A DNA stretch of 64,000 nt from Chryseobacterium daeguense DSM 19388 (GCF_000430825.1 NZ_AUMT01000002.1:248001-312000), one strand, 5' to 3'; positions 1 through 8,960 are shown, numbered from the stretch's first letter. A program made the numbers and translations. Notes: generated by a model not told the origin, from the letters alone.

Positions 1-2
1 GG

Positions 3-353
3 TCTTTAGGGATGGTAAAGCTGGAAATGGAAGTTGGCGGAATGCCGGATAATGAAACAGATATGATTAATCCTGATTTTGGAATGATTGCCCATGCAAT
101 GGGATATCCGGGTAAAAATGTGGATAAGCCGGAGGAAGTGGAAGGTGCTATTCAGGAATGTCTGGATTATAACGGACCCTATCTGCTGAATATATTCACC
201 AACCCGAATGCACTGGCATTGCCTCCGAAGATAGAATTTGAACAGGTATTCGGGATGACAAAAGCAATGACGCAGCTAATGCTCGGCGGTAAAATGGAAG
301 AAGCGCTGGAAACTGTAAAAAGCAATTATAAGCACATCAAAGATTTACTTTAA
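3..353 (+). CDS. PoxB-like thiamine-diphosphate enzyme, C-terminal fragment
   Basis: The reading frame is open from base 3, so the gene starts outside the window and only about 116 C-terminal residues are seen. The visible part begins SLGMVKLEME and ends with the pattern GPYLLNIFTNPNALALPPKI followed by a short helical tail. This matches, from memory, the C-terminal TPP-binding domain of pyruvate oxidase/pyruvate dehydrogenase (quinone) PoxB, which decarboxylates pyruvate to acetate. A related acetolactate-synthase-like enzyme cannot be excluded because the FAD and pyruvate-binding domains are missing from view. No hairpin terminator was seen directly after the stop. Confidence 0.75.
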   Translation, partial: SLGMVKLEMEVGGMPDNETDMINPDFGMIAHAMGYPGKNVDKPEEVEGAIQECLDYNGPYLLNIFTNPNALALPPKIEFEQVFGMTKAMTQLMLGGKMEEALETVKSNYKHIKDLL

Positions 354-426
354 AATATTTTAGATCACCAACAGGACTTCATACTTATAAGTGTGAAGTT
401 TTTGTCTCTAAAGACTATAATTATTT

Positions 427-434
427 ACATTTGC
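427..434 (+). promoter_or_regulatory. Predicted promoter -7 box for the gene at 452
   Basis: TACATTTG fits the Bacteroidota -7 consensus TAnnTTTG. A TTG at 402-404 lies 22 bases upstream as a possible -33 element. The ATG follows 17 bases downstream. Confidence 0.5.
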
Positions 435-451
435 AACCTTAATGTATAGCT

Positions 452-937
452 ATGAAAAATCTTATACTGATAGTTAGCCTTCTGTTATTCAGTCCGGTTT
501 TCGGGCAGTATGATGTAGAGGAAAGGGATGATAATTTTATTACCGAAAATAATAAGAATATTCTCAAAATTGATATTAAAGAACCACTGCTTCAGGTTGC
601 TGTAAAGAATTGTAATGATTTTAAAGCCGCCGGTTTTGAAGGAGGTATTCCTGCCTACACGGATACACTGCGAAAGTATATGTATGTTTATCTCAATACG
701 GATTTTTATGTTCTTAATGGAGATTTTACATTTACTCTTAGTATAGATCAAACCGGAAAAGTGACCAATATTGAAGGTTCCCCAAAGGTAGCTAACAGTG
801 AAGTATTTTTTGATGATATGAAATATGTGGTAAGGAGAATCAAGAAGAACTGGACTCCGGCAATGTGTAACGGGCAGCCCGTAACGTCAAAAGTGAAGAT
901 TAAAATGAACTTATCTTCAATGGGAACGGATGTTTAA
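452..937 (+). CDS. Secreted protein with TonB C-terminal-like domain
   Basis: This 161-residue protein has a typical signal peptide (about residues 1-18, ending SPVFGQ) and a C-terminal half resembling the TonB C-terminal fold: a beta segment around FTLSIDQTGKVTNIEG, then a helix and NWTPAMCNGQPVTSKVKIKM, the usual W-x-P-A-x-x-N-G-x-P-V signature. It has no proline-rich linker or N-terminal membrane anchor, so it is unlikely to be an energy transducer; such free periplasmic domains are common in Bacteroidota and their partner is unknown. The next gene is a longer relative on the same strand, 31 bases downstream, so the two are probably cotranscribed. The function is inferred from fold resemblance only. 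Confidence 0.65.
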   Translation: MKNLILIVSLLLFSPVFGQYDVEERDDNFITENNKNILKIDIKEPLLQVAVKNCNDFKAAGFEGGIPAYTDTLRKYMYVYLNTDFYVLNGDFTFTLSIDQTGKVTNIEGSPKVANSEVFFDDMKYVVRRIKKNWTPAMCNGQPVTSKVKIKMNLSSMGTDV

Positions 938-968
938 AAATGAAATTAAATTATTATAAATAACACAA

Positions 969-1751
969 ATGATTACAAAAATTTTAACCCTCATTTCTAT
1001 TATTTCGATAAATCTGTTCTTCGCCCAGAAAGAAGTATTAGATGGATATCCATATGGCCAGGATTTTTATGCTGGAGGCAAGAATGAACTTGAAAAAGAA
1101 ATGGTAAGAATTGTTAAGGAACAAAAATTACTACCTTGTGAAAACAATGAGGAACAATATTTTGTTCAAATTCTTGTTAATGAAGATTCTTCTATCAATT
1201 ATGTAAAGGATATGGATAGTTTAAACATTAATAAAAATAAATGCGCCTTTGATTTCAGCCGTAAAATTTTCCCCCATTTAAAAAGATGGATTCCTGCAAA
1301 AGAAAATGGTAAATATGTTTCAGCAATCACCCTTGTACAGATAAATCCTTTTTATTTATATCATTCAAAAGACGATCCGAAGAAAAATGAAATGAAAAAT
1401 CCAACATATAAGAAAGGAATGAATGCTTTTATGGAAGAATCAAGAAAGATTTTTGAACAAACAATAAGAAGGAATGAAGATAGAAAAGGTGATTTAACAT
1501 TTACAGTCAATGAAAAAGGGGAAATGGAAAATATCATAATCAGCGGCGATTTTTCTGAAAATGATAAGAAAAATATTATTAATAGCTTTTCCAGAATAAA
1601 AGGACAATGGAACCCTGCCACTTTTAATAACATTCCGGTGAAAACAAAACTTAGGCAGCCAATAGTTCAAAATTTTGATATTCAGATGGAGGTAGAAGAC
1701 GAGATGAAACAATCCATGTATCAAAATATGCGTAATAACAGATATAGATAA
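969..1751 (+). CDS. Secreted protein with two TonB C-terminal-like repeats
   Basis: The protein is 260 residues long with an N-terminal signal peptide (residues 1-20, ending NLFFAQ). Two segments carry the same signature: LKRWIPAKENGKYVSAITLV around residues 100-120 and IKGQWNPATFNNIPVKTKL around residues 211-229. It therefore looks like a tandem duplication of the domain found once in the preceding gene. The C-terminus is rich in Met, Asn and Arg. It probably forms an operon with the gene at 452. No catalytic motif is visible; a periplasmic binding or scaffold role is only a guess. Confidence 0.6.
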   Translation: MITKILTLISIISINLFFAQKEVLDGYPYGQDFYAGGKNELEKEMVRIVKEQKLLPCENNEEQYFVQILVNEDSSINYVKDMDSLNINKNKCAFDFSRKIFPHLKRWIPAKENGKYVSAITLVQINPFYLYHSKDDPKKNEMKNPTYKKGMNAFMEESRKIFEQTIRRNEDRKGDLTFTVNEKGEMENIIISGDFSENDKKNIINSFSRIKGQWNPATFNNIPVKTKLRQPIVQNFDIQMEVEDEMKQSMYQNMRNNRYR

Positions 1752-1779
1752 ATCACTGACATTCTGTCACAATATTTTG

Positions 1780-1787
1780 TATCTTTG
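1780..1787 (+). promoter_or_regulatory. Predicted promoter -7 box for miaB
   Basis: TATCTTTG followed by CAAA is an exact TAnnTTTG box. The start codon of miaB is about 90 bases downstream, giving a leader of roughly 85 bases with short repeats of the type TTCAAGTTTAA/TTGAACC. Confidence 0.6.
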
Positions 1788-1877
1788 CAAATTCAACAAG
1801 TTCAAGTTTAATGTTTGAGTTCAAAAGATACAATTTGAACCTTGAATTTTAAACTTTAACCTTAAACAGATACTAAA

Positions 1878-3317
1878 GTGCAAGAAAAATATATAGACGA
1901 AACGAAACAGGGAGAGGCATTTGCCATCGCAGAAAAAGACGGTAATTCTAAAAAGCTGTTCTTAGAAAGCTATGGCTGCCAGATGAATTTTTCTGATTCT
2001 GAAATTGTAGCCTCTATTCTTAACGAGCAGGGGTATAATACCACTCTTAAAGCTGAAGAAGCAGATCTTATCCTTCTAAATACCTGCTCAATCCGTGAAA
2101 AAGCTGAGCAGACTGTAAGAATGCGTCTTTCTCAGTTCAAAAATCTTAAAAAAGAAAAACCGAATATGACGGTTGGGGTATTAGGATGTATGGCAGAAAG
2201 GCTGAAAACCAAATTCTTAGAGGAAGAGCAGCTGGTAGACCTTGTTGTTGGTCCGGATGCTTACAGAGACTTACCCAATCTTTTAAAAGAAACTGAGGAC
2301 GGAAGAGATGCTATTAACGTAATCCTTTCAAAAGAAGAGACTTATGCTGATATTAATCCGGTTCGTTTAGGTGGAAATGGTGTTACAGCATTCGTTACCA
2401 TTACCAGAGGATGTGATAATATGTGTACATTCTGCGTGGTACCTTTCACAAGAGGTAGAGAAAGAAGCCGTGACCCACATTCTATTTTGGAAGAATGCAA
2501 AGACCTTTGGAATAGCGGATACAAAGAAATTACACTTTTAGGACAAAACGTAGACTCTTATCTTTGGTATGGAGGAGGTCCTAAAAAAGATTTTGCGAAA
2601 GCATCTGAAATGCAGAAAGCAACAGCTGTAAATTTTGCACAATTACTCGATTTAGTAGCTAAAGCAGTGCCCGAAATGAGAATCAGGTTCTCTACATCCA
2701 ATCCTCAGGATATGAGCCTGGATGTATTCAGAATGATGGCAAAGCATGATAATATCTGTAAATATGTTCATTTGCCGGTACAAAGCGGAAGTAACAGGAT
2801 GCTGGAAGCAATGAACAGACAGCATACCCGCGAAGAATATTTAGAATTAATTAAAAAAGCTAAAGAAATAGTTCCTGAAGTTGCATTTTCTCAGGATATG
2901 ATTGTTGGTTTCTGTGATGAGTCCGAGGAAGATCACCAGGATACCTTAAGCCTGATGAAAGAAGTGGAATATGACTACGGCTATATGTTCGCCTATTCAG
3001 AAAGACCAGGCACGCCGGCTCACAAAAAGATGGAAGACAATATTCCTGCAGATGTGAAGCAGAGGCGTTTAGCAGAAGTTATTGCTTTACAGGGCGAATT
3101 GTCCAGAAAACGTATGAAATCTTACGTTGGAAAGACACATAAAATTTTAATAGAAGGAATCTCCAAAAAGAATAAAAACCAATGGAAAGGAAGAAATTCC
3201 CAAAATGCCGTTTGTGTCTTTGATATGCTGGAAGGACAAAAAATTGGTGACATTGTGGACGTTTTTGTTTTTGACAATACGCAGGGCACGCTTTTAGGGG
3301 AAACAGTTAGAATTTAA
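1878..3317 (+). CDS. miaB: tRNA-2-methylthio-N6-dimethylallyladenosine synthase
   Basis: MiaB is a radical-SAM methylthiotransferase that converts i6A37 to ms2i6A37 in tRNAs reading UNN codons. The 479-residue product has the N-terminal MTTase domain with Cys in [24 protein letters not shown] and [10 protein letters not shown] binding one cluster, the radical-SAM motif [16 protein letters not shown] binding the second, and a C-terminal TRAM domain. The start is a GTG: no ATG occurs between it and the conserved GCQMN motif other than inside that motif. The length and all three cluster ligand sets are intact. A 19-base gap separates it from the DUF1016 remnant. Confidence 0.95.
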   Translation: MQEKYIDETKQGEAFAIAEKDGNSKKLFLESYGCQMNFSDSEIVASILNEQGYNTTLKAEEADLILLNTCSIREKAEQTVRMRLSQFKNLKKEKPNMTVGVLGCMAERLKTKFLEEEQLVDLVVGPDAYRDLPNLLKETEDGRDAINVILSKEETYADINPVRLGGNGVTAFVTITRGCDNMCTFCVVPFTRGRERSRDPHSILEECKDLWNSGYKEITLLGQNVDSYLWYGGGPKKDFAKASEMQKATAVNFAQLLDLVAKAVPEMRIRFSTSNPQDMSLDVFRMMAKHDNICKYVHLPVQSGSNRMLEAMNRQHTREEYLELIKKAKEIVPEVAFSQDMIVGFCDESEEDHQDTLSLMKEVEYDYGYMFAYSERPGTPAHKKMEDNIPADVKQRRLAEVIALQGELSRKRMKSYVGKTHKILIEGISKKNKNQWKGRNSQNAVCVFDMLEGQKIGDIVDVFVFDNTQGTLLGETVRI

Positions 3318-3335
3318 GTTTAAATTCTTCAAATA

Positions 3336-3656
3336 ATGAACAATCTACAATCACAACAACTCTTACAGAATATTTCTGCATTACTGGATAATGCAAGAAA
3401 AAGAGCCGCGGTTGCCATGAATCAGACAATGGTTCTCACTTATTACGGGATCAGCAGGATGATTGTAGAGAACGAACAACATGGAGAAAACCGTGCGGAA
3501 TTTGGAAAAAAAGACAGTAACGAAAGAAAATTCTACGAAATAGAAGGTATTAAAAATAACTGGTGCCTAAGGGAATTACAAAGATATTTTACAGTTTTAC
3601 CGGGTAAACAAGATTATATTAACATTTTAAACTCAGACAATGGAAAAATTTCATAA
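3336..3656 (+). pseudogene. DUF1016 (YhcG-type) nuclease remnant with internal deletion
   Basis: The first 55 or so residues match the DUF1016 N-terminal domain (ISALLDNARKRAAVAMNQ, TYYGISRMIVENEQHGENRA, EFGK). The frame then jumps to FYEIEGIKNNWCLRELQRYF, which in full-length family members (about 330-380 residues, YhcG/PDDEXK type) lies much further on, at the domain boundary before the nuclease domain. The open frame ends soon after with unrelated sequence. It looks like a once complete gene that lost an internal piece in frame and its whole 3' part. The last 17 bases overlap the start of the next gene. It might still be translated, but a nuclease domain is absent. Confidence 0.6.
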
Positions 3657-4071
3657 ATATTGCCTAAGTGTATTGTTGGTAATAATCTGCAGTAATATTT
3701 CGGCGCAGATTACGAATGGAACCGCTGAAAGTGACGACTGTAAGCAATTGTATGAGCTTTATAACCGGATTTTAAATCAAACATGCGAAAGCTCGCAGCG
3801 ATTTTGTTTTAAGGAAAATACAAAACCCAACTTTGCCATTCAGCAGAAGCAAAATGCAATTGATCTTCTGGGCAAAATTCCAAAAGGAAAAAAACAAGAC
3901 TTTTTATCAAAAAACAAATCCGGAGCAGATTTTTCTGAGAAAGAAAAGCACGATCAGCTCCTGAAAAATTTCGAAAAAACCGGTAAGGAAAATTTCTTTA
4001 CCAATGTATTATATTTTAAAACTAAAGTTTCAAAGGTCAGAAACAAAGATTATTTAAGTGTGATTGGTTAA
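3640..4071 (+). CDS. Small secreted protein of unknown function
   Basis: The 143-residue product has a signal peptide (LSVLLVIICSNISAQ, cleavage near residue 23) and four Cys in the mature part, three of them clustered (DDCKQLYELYNRILNQTCESSQRFC), which suggests disulfides. The C-terminal half is Lys-rich and charged. I do not recognise a family. It overlaps the DUF1016 remnant by 17 bases, so it may depend on miaB transcription, or the overlap may be a by-product of the deletion. No terminator hairpin was found before the next gene. Confidence 0.5.
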   Translation: MEKFHKYCLSVLLVIICSNISAQITNGTAESDDCKQLYELYNRILNQTCESSQRFCFKENTKPNFAIQQKQNAIDLLGKIPKGKKQDFLSKNKSGADFSEKEKHDQLLKNFEKTGKENFFTNVLYFKTKVSKVRNKDYLSVIG

Positions 4072-4160
4072 TTAATAAGGGTAATTTTAAATCAATTCAA
4101 GCAATTAACTAATATTTTACAGATAAAAAACAACTGTAAAACAAAAATAATCTAATACTT

Positions 4161-5450
4161 ATGAGCAACGAGCTACAAAATATAAAAAACCGTTTCGGAA
4201 TTATCGGAAACTTTCCTGCTTTAAACCGTGCCTTGGAAAAAGCAATCCAGGTGGCACCCACAGATATTTCAGTATTGGTAATCGGGGAAAGTGGAGTTGG
4301 GAAAGAATTTATTCCTAAAATCATTCATTCAGAATCAAAAAGAAAACATCAGCCTTATATTGTAGTAAACTGCGGAGCAATCCCGGAAGGAACCATAGAT
4401 TCTGAGTTATTCGGGCACGAAAAAGGAGCATTTACCGGGGCAACGGCTACCAGAAAAGGATATTTCGAAGTGGCAGACGGCGGAACTATTTTCCTTGATG
4501 AGGTGGGTGAGCTGCCACTGCAGACCCAGGTTCGTCTTTTAAGGGTTCTGGAAAGCGGCGAATTCATGAAAGTGGGATCTTCCCAGGTTCAGAAAACCAA
4601 TGTAAGAATCGTGGCCGCTACCAATGTCAATATGATGAAAGCCATTCAGGACGGAAGATTCCGTGAGGATTTATACTACCGTCTGAATACGGTGCAGATT
4701 GATATGCCGCCTTTGAGAGAAAGAAAAGGAGACGTTCATCTTTTGTTCCGTAAATTTGCCATTGATTTTGCAGAAAAATACAGAATGCCGGAACTGGAGC
4801 TGGAACCGAGCGCTGTACATTATATCGAAAATTATACTTTCCCGGGGAACATCCGTCAGCTGAGAAATCTGGTGGAGCAAATGACCGTCGTAGAAAGAAA
4901 CAGACACGTTACCGTTGAGAAATTGGCGGAATATATCCCTATGGATGCCCATCTTCCGATGGTTGTCAATGCCCCGAATTCCCAAAAGCAAAGTGACTTC
5001 AGCAGTGAAAGAGAAATTATGTACAAAATTCTATTTGACATGCGAAGCGATATTAATGATTTAAAATCCTTAACTTCGGAACTGATAAAGAACCGCGGAA
5101 CCGCAGATCTGAGCAATCATGAGAAAAATTTAATTAATAGAATTTATACTCCTGAAACACAGCAGAATGCAGCTCCGAATTCTTTATTGTATTTTGAAAA
5201 TGCCAATGATAATCCCGTAATTCAGAATCCGACAATTATTTCAAGTCCGGAAGATAGTTATGAAGATATTGAGGATATTGAAATTGAGGAAAACAGGCCA
5301 GAATCCCTTTCTCTTCAGAATAACGAGAAAGATTTGATTATCAAAGCATTGGAAAAGCATAAAGGAAGGCGGAACAAAGCGGCAGATGAACTGGGAATTT
5401 CACAAAGAACCTTATACAGAAAAATAAAACAATATAACCTAGAAGAATAA
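4161..5450 (+). CDS. Sigma-54-dependent transcriptional activator without receiver domain
   Basis: This enhancer-binding protein activates RpoN promoters. Visible: Walker A GESGVGKE (residues 42-49), the sigma-54 loop GAFTGA (89-94), Walker B GGTIFLDEVGEL, the arginine-finger region RFREDLYYRLN, and a Fis-type helix-turn-helix at the C-terminus (GRRNKAADELGISQRTLYRK). There is no N-terminal receiver, PAS or GAF domain: the AAA+ core starts by about residue 15. A long acidic linker (about residues 290-385) separates the AAA+ core and the HTH. It heads a tight operon with LptE, so it may control envelope genes; that role is inferred. The signal that activates it is not evident. Confidence 0.9.
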   Translation: MSNELQNIKNRFGIIGNFPALNRALEKAIQVAPTDISVLVIGESGVGKEFIPKIIHSESKRKHQPYIVVNCGAIPEGTIDSELFGHEKGAFTGATATRKGYFEVADGGTIFLDEVGELPLQTQVRLLRVLESGEFMKVGSSQVQKTNVRIVAATNVNMMKAIQDGRFREDLYYRLNTVQIDMPPLRERKGDVHLLFRKFAIDFAEKYRMPELELEPSAVHYIENYTFPGNIRQLRNLVEQMTVVERNRHVTVEKLAEYIPMDAHLPMVVNAPNSQKQSDFSSEREIMYKILFDMRSDINDLKSLTSELIKNRGTADLSNHEKNLINRIYTPETQQNAAPNSLLYFENANDNPVIQNPTIISSPEDSYEDIEDIEIEENRPESLSLQNNEKDLIIKALEKHKGRRNKAADELGISQRTLYRKIKQYNLEE

Positions 5451-5454
5451 AATT

Positions 5455-6147
5455 ATGATGCAAATCAACGCAAAACCAGTCAATTTTAAATTTAATGAAT
5501 ATCTGAGTAACGGATATGAGTTTTTGAAAAGTAACTTCGGAGATATCTTCCTCGCATTTATTTTTTGTATCATCATGTCAATTATTCCTTTTTGCGGATT
5601 AGTGGCGGTTGGAAATATGTACAAATATCTTAGAAAGCTAAGAAGAGGGCAGAATGCTGCGCCGGGAGAAATTTTTAATTTTGATGATTTTGCGCCTTAT
5701 TTTATTTTGCAGTTAATTATTATAGGGGGTATATTCGCGCTTTATATTCCGCTGATTATCATTATGCTGATTACGCAGAATGGAGGGGAGCCTTCACCGG
5801 TAGCTTCATTTATTATGATACCTTATATGATAGTGGTTTATATTGGTGTTTTGGTGGTTGCTTTAAAAGCTTTTTACATGGCAGCGCTCATCTCATTAGG
5901 TGGAGTAAAAGACATAAAAACAGCATGGAATATGTCTAAAATAATGACAAAAGATAATCTATTGTCTATTTTCCTTTTCTGCATTGTGGTAAGTATTCTT
6001 TCACAATTGGGGATCATTCTTTGCGGAATTGGAATATTTTTGACGCTGCCTTATTTATATGTTACGAATTATTTTGCTTTTGAAGATGCAATGCAGCAGA
6101 TTGAGCATGACGAAATAAAAGAAATCGGATCTAAAAATGAATTTTAA
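5455..6147 (+). CDS. Polytopic inner-membrane protein, unknown function
   Basis: The 230-residue product has about five hydrophobic segments: IFLAFIFCIIMSIIPFCGLV, YFILQLIIIGGIFALYIPLI, a third around MIVVYIGVLVVALKAF, a fourth around LLSIFLFCIVVSILSQLGI, and a fifth IGIFLTLPYLYVTNYFAF. The pattern resembles DUF4013/DUF975-type bacterial membrane proteins, but I cannot assign it firmly. It begins four bases after the sigma-54 activator stop (ATG at 5455, or the adjacent ATG at 5458) and its end overlaps lptE by 11 bases, so translation is probably coupled. Confidence 0.65.
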   Translation: MMQINAKPVNFKFNEYLSNGYEFLKSNFGDIFLAFIFCIIMSIIPFCGLVAVGNMYKYLRKLRRGQNAAPGEIFNFDDFAPYFILQLIIIGGIFALYIPLIIIMLITQNGGEPSPVASFIMIPYMIVVYIGVLVVALKAFYMAALISLGGVKDIKTAWNMSKIMTKDNLLSIFLFCIVVSILSQLGIILCGIGIFLTLPYLYVTNYFAFEDAMQQIEHDEIKEIGSKNEF

Positions 6148-6694
6148 AATTAAAAAAAATATCAAAATACAACGGCAAGCTTTTTTATGGTTTTTATTGC
6201 TGTGCCTTACGATGCTTCATTCGTGCTACAGCTTTACAGGCTCTTCTTTAACGGATGAGAAAACGATCCAGATCAATGAATTTCCGAACAATGCAGCTTT
6301 GGTAAATCCTACATTATCGCAGCAGTTTTCTACGGATATTCAGAACCGTTTTTTACAGAGAACCACTTTAAAAGGAACAAAAGAAAATCCTGATATTCTG
6401 GTGGAAGGTGAGATTACAGATTATTCTATCACACCTACAACCATCGGGTCAAATACAATAACGAACCAAAATACCGGCGGGGTTGTCAATGAATCCCAAA
6501 ACAAGCTTACGATAACAGTGAAAGTACATTATGAAAACAAGCTTCACCCGGATTTCAGCTTTGACAGGACGTATTCTGATGAGGCGGTGTTCAACAGCAA
6601 TCTATCGCAGTCTGATATTGAAACATCTCAGGTGAAAATTGCGACAGACAGAATTATTAATAAAATATTTAACGATATTGTAGCGAATTGGTAA
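6137..6694 (+). CDS. lptE: LPS assembly lipoprotein LptE family
   Basis: LptE plugs the LptD barrel and helps insert lipopolysaccharide into the outer leaflet. The 185-residue product has a hydrophobic leader ending LTMLHSC, a plausible lipobox with the lipidated Cys near residue 31. The mature part YSFTGSSLTDEKTIQINEFPN and the following VNPTLSQQFSTDIQNRF fit the Bacteroidota LptE family, as does the two-residue spacing to the downstream TPR-type gene. It overlaps the preceding gene by 11 bases. No lptD is in the window. Confidence 0.8.
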   Translation: MNFKIKKNIKIQRQAFLWFLLLCLTMLHSCYSFTGSSLTDEKTIQINEFPNNAALVNPTLSQQFSTDIQNRFLQRTTLKGTKENPDILVEGEITDYSITPTTIGSNTITNQNTGGVVNESQNKLTITVKVHYENKLHPDFSFDRTYSDEAVFNSNLSQSDIETSQVKIATDRIINKIFNDIVANW

Positions 6695-6695
6695 G

Positions 6696-8741
6696 ATGAA
6701 TCATAGAGTTTTAGAATTATTAAAGGCCCCGAAAAATATTCAGTCAGAGGATCTCGATCTTCTGAAAGAGGAAATTAATTCTTTTCCCTATGTTCAAAAT
6801 ATCAGAGCTTTGTACCTGTACGGAGTTCATGTTCATGATAAAGAAAACTATCAGAAGGTACTTTCTACAACGGCGGCTTACACTACGGATAAAAAGATTT
6901 TATACCAGTTAATCAACGGTAAAATTCAACACAGGACTAAGCCTGAGATTACAAAAGAAAAACCCGCTCAGGCAGAGAACCCGCTTAAAATTTTATATCA
7001 GACAAAAGCAGGAAGCTTCCCCATTAAAAGAGAAGAGATTTCAGTTGTGGAAACAGAGCCTGAAGCAATTGAAAATATAAAGGAGGAGGAAACAGACAAA
7101 AAAGAACAATTCTCCATTCTTCCTACACCGCCGCAGGAGATCAAACATCTGTATGTGAACGGGGAACGCAACAGGATTTTATTTGAAGGTGAAGAAAACT
7201 TCCTTGAAGATGAAAATGTAGACAGGATTGATCTTGAATCTACTTTAGAATCCGTATCTATTGTTACGCAAAAAACAGAAAAGCCAACGGATAATATTCA
7301 GGGAAATATACATAACGAGGAAATTCCTGTTAAAGAAACGCCTGAAATAGTTGAAGAATTTACTCCTGAAACCATTATCGAAGAAGAGAATATAACTTCA
7401 GAAGCTGAAAAAGAAATTGTAAATGAATCGGAATTAAGTTTCCATGAAACACAATCTTTCTTGCCGGATGTTCAGGTTAATACCAATAAAACGGAAGACA
7501 CAGAAAAGCCTGCAGAAGAGGTTAAAGAATTCGCTAAAACTATTGAATCAGCAGATTTTACTCCTGAAAAAATCATTAATGAAGATAAAATTTCCTCTGA
7601 AAAGGAGACAAAATCTGTTCGTGATGATGAGGAGTTAAGTTTCCACGGAATGCCGTCTTTTTTGCCGGAAGTAAAAATACAGGCTAACGCTGATGAAAAG
7701 GCTCCGGAAATTTCAAAACCAACAATCAATAAGCATGAAGAGGAAATGCGTCGCCTGATTGAAGAGGTTGAGAAAAAAATGAAAGAAAAAGCCGCATCGC
7801 AGGAAATTAAAAAAGAAGAAGAACCGGAAAATATTGGCCATGATATCAGTTTTGCAGAGACACAGAGTTTTGAAGTAAAACCATCAGAACCAGTTACTAA
7901 GAAAGAAGATAAGCCAGAGCCGGCTGCTTTAACAGATATTGTTGAAGATAAATCAGACCAGAAGATTGAAGAAACTCAGGTTAATTCTTCATGGAAGCCC
8001 ATGTTTTTCGAATCTAATTTGCCGGACTCTCTAATTAACAAATCTGTAGAAATTCCTTCTGCTCCAAAGCCGGAAGTTTCCCAGACAGAAGCTAAAAATG
8101 AGGATGTCATTAAACCAGAAGAAATTCTGCCTGAAATAGAAGAAATTCCTGAGCTGGTATTAGATGAATCTGAAAAATTTGAAGGCCATACGCAAGAGCT
8201 GCAAATAGATGAGGAAGCTCCCGAAGCTCCACAGGAGAAAAAAGAGGAAGCTCCGGTAATGAATGTATCTTTCTTCGGTTCCGGATGGACGCTTTCCCAA
8301 TCTGAAAGGCAGGAAAATAACCGCGACACAAAAGAAGAAAATAAGGAAATTAAACAGGAAAAAACCGAAACTAATGCTGCTCAGAATCCTGACAGCAATG
8401 TTCCAGGGTTTATCAATACTTGGCAGAGCTGGCTGAAAATCGACAGAACGGAAGAAAGAGGAAAAGATAAAACAGAGGTTAAAAAGAAAGTAATTGAAGC
8501 CTTCATTGAAAATAATCCTAAAATCAGTCAGTTAAAAGAAGAAGTCAACTTCGTTGTAAAGGAAAAAAATGATGATATTTCACACCTTATGACGGAGACT
8601 CTTGCCAATCTTTATATTGAGCAAAAGCTTTATACAAAAGCAATAAAAGCTTTCGAAGCACTGATTAAAAAAACGCCTGAAAAGAAAGAATATTACGAAG
8701 GAAAAATTCAGGAAATAAAAGATTTCAGAAGTAAAAATTAA
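6696..8741 (+). CDS. Long acidic repeat protein with C-terminal TPR-like domain
   Basis: The 681-residue product starts with an ordered segment (residues 1-80, EDLDLLKEEINSFPYVQNIR), runs through about 470 residues of Glu/Lys/Pro-rich, probably disordered sequence, and ends in a helical TPR-like domain (about 560-681, LANLYIEQKLYTKAIKAFEAL). Within the disordered part a short motif recurs: ELSFHETQSFLP from residue 246, ELSFHGMPSFLP from 313, DISFAETQSF from 383, and a weaker VSFFGSGW at 524. There is no signal peptide or membrane segment, so it is probably cytoplasmic. It follows lptE by one base. Its function is unknown; the motif spacing suggests a multivalent binding partner. Confidence 0.7.
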   Translation: MNHRVLELLKAPKNIQSEDLDLLKEEINSFPYVQNIRALYLYGVHVHDKENYQKVLSTTAAYTTDKKILYQLINGKIQHRTKPEITKEKPAQAENPLKILYQTKAGSFPIKREEISVVETEPEAIENIKEEETDKKEQFSILPTPPQEIKHLYVNGERNRILFEGEENFLEDENVDRIDLESTLESVSIVTQKTEKPTDNIQGNIHNEEIPVKETPEIVEEFTPETIIEEENITSEAEKEIVNESELSFHETQSFLPDVQVNTNKTEDTEKPAEEVKEFAKTIESADFTPEKIINEDKISSEKETKSVRDDEELSFHGMPSFLPEVKIQANADEKAPEISKPTINKHEEEMRRLIEEVEKKMKEKAASQEIKKEEEPENIGHDISFAETQSFEVKPSEPVTKKEDKPEPAALTDIVEDKSDQKIEETQVNSSWKPMFFESNLPDSLINKSVEIPSAPKPEVSQTEAKNEDVIKPEEILPEIEEIPELVLDESEKFEGHTQELQIDEEAPEAPQEKKEEAPVMNVSFFGSGWTLSQSERQENNRDTKEENKEIKQEKTETNAAQNPDSNVPGFINTWQSWLKIDRTEERGKDKTEVKKKVIEAFIENNPKISQLKEEVNFVVKEKNDDISHLMTETLANLYIEQKLYTKAIKAFEALIKKTPEKKEYYEGKIQEIKDFRSKN

Positions 8742-8745
8742 AATA

Positions 8746-8931
8746 ATGAATATTCTGGTAATAACGCCTTTCGAAATCCTGTTTGTAGCGATAGCAGTAA
8801 TAATATTATATATTGTGGCAATTTCTATTTTATTTAAAAAGAAATCTGGGATATTGCCTTATTTAGCATTACTCATATTTCCTGTATTGGCTCCGGTAGG
8901 AATCATTCTTGGAAATTTTAAAAGAAAATAA
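8746..8931 (+). CDS. Small two-helix membrane protein
   Basis: This 61-residue product is almost entirely two transmembrane segments (FEILFVAIAVIILYIVAISI and YLALLIFPVLAPVGIILGNF) joined by KKKSG and ending FKRK. The layout resembles the PLDc_N-type small membrane domain, but that is tentative. It starts four bases after the TPR-type gene and is followed at once by a terminator, so it is the last gene of the sigma-54 activator/lptE operon. Confidence 0.6.
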   Translation: MNILVITPFEILFVAIAVIILYIVAISILFKKKSGILPYLALLIFPVLAPVGIILGNFKRK

Positions 8932-8960
8932 AAAAAGGCTGAAATTTCAGCCTTTTTTTA
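8931..8960. terminator. Bidirectional intrinsic terminator
   Basis: The perfect stem AAAAAGGCTGAAA/TTTCAGCCTTTTT overlaps the stop of the small membrane gene and lies just beyond the end of the minus-strand DUF4126 gene. Its flanking A and T runs let it serve both converging operons. Confidence 0.85.

Noticed and set aside
7976-8329. Minus-strand Ser-rich ORFs opposite the acidic repeat gene
   Set aside because: They are the complement of Glu/Lys-rich codons and are not independent genes.
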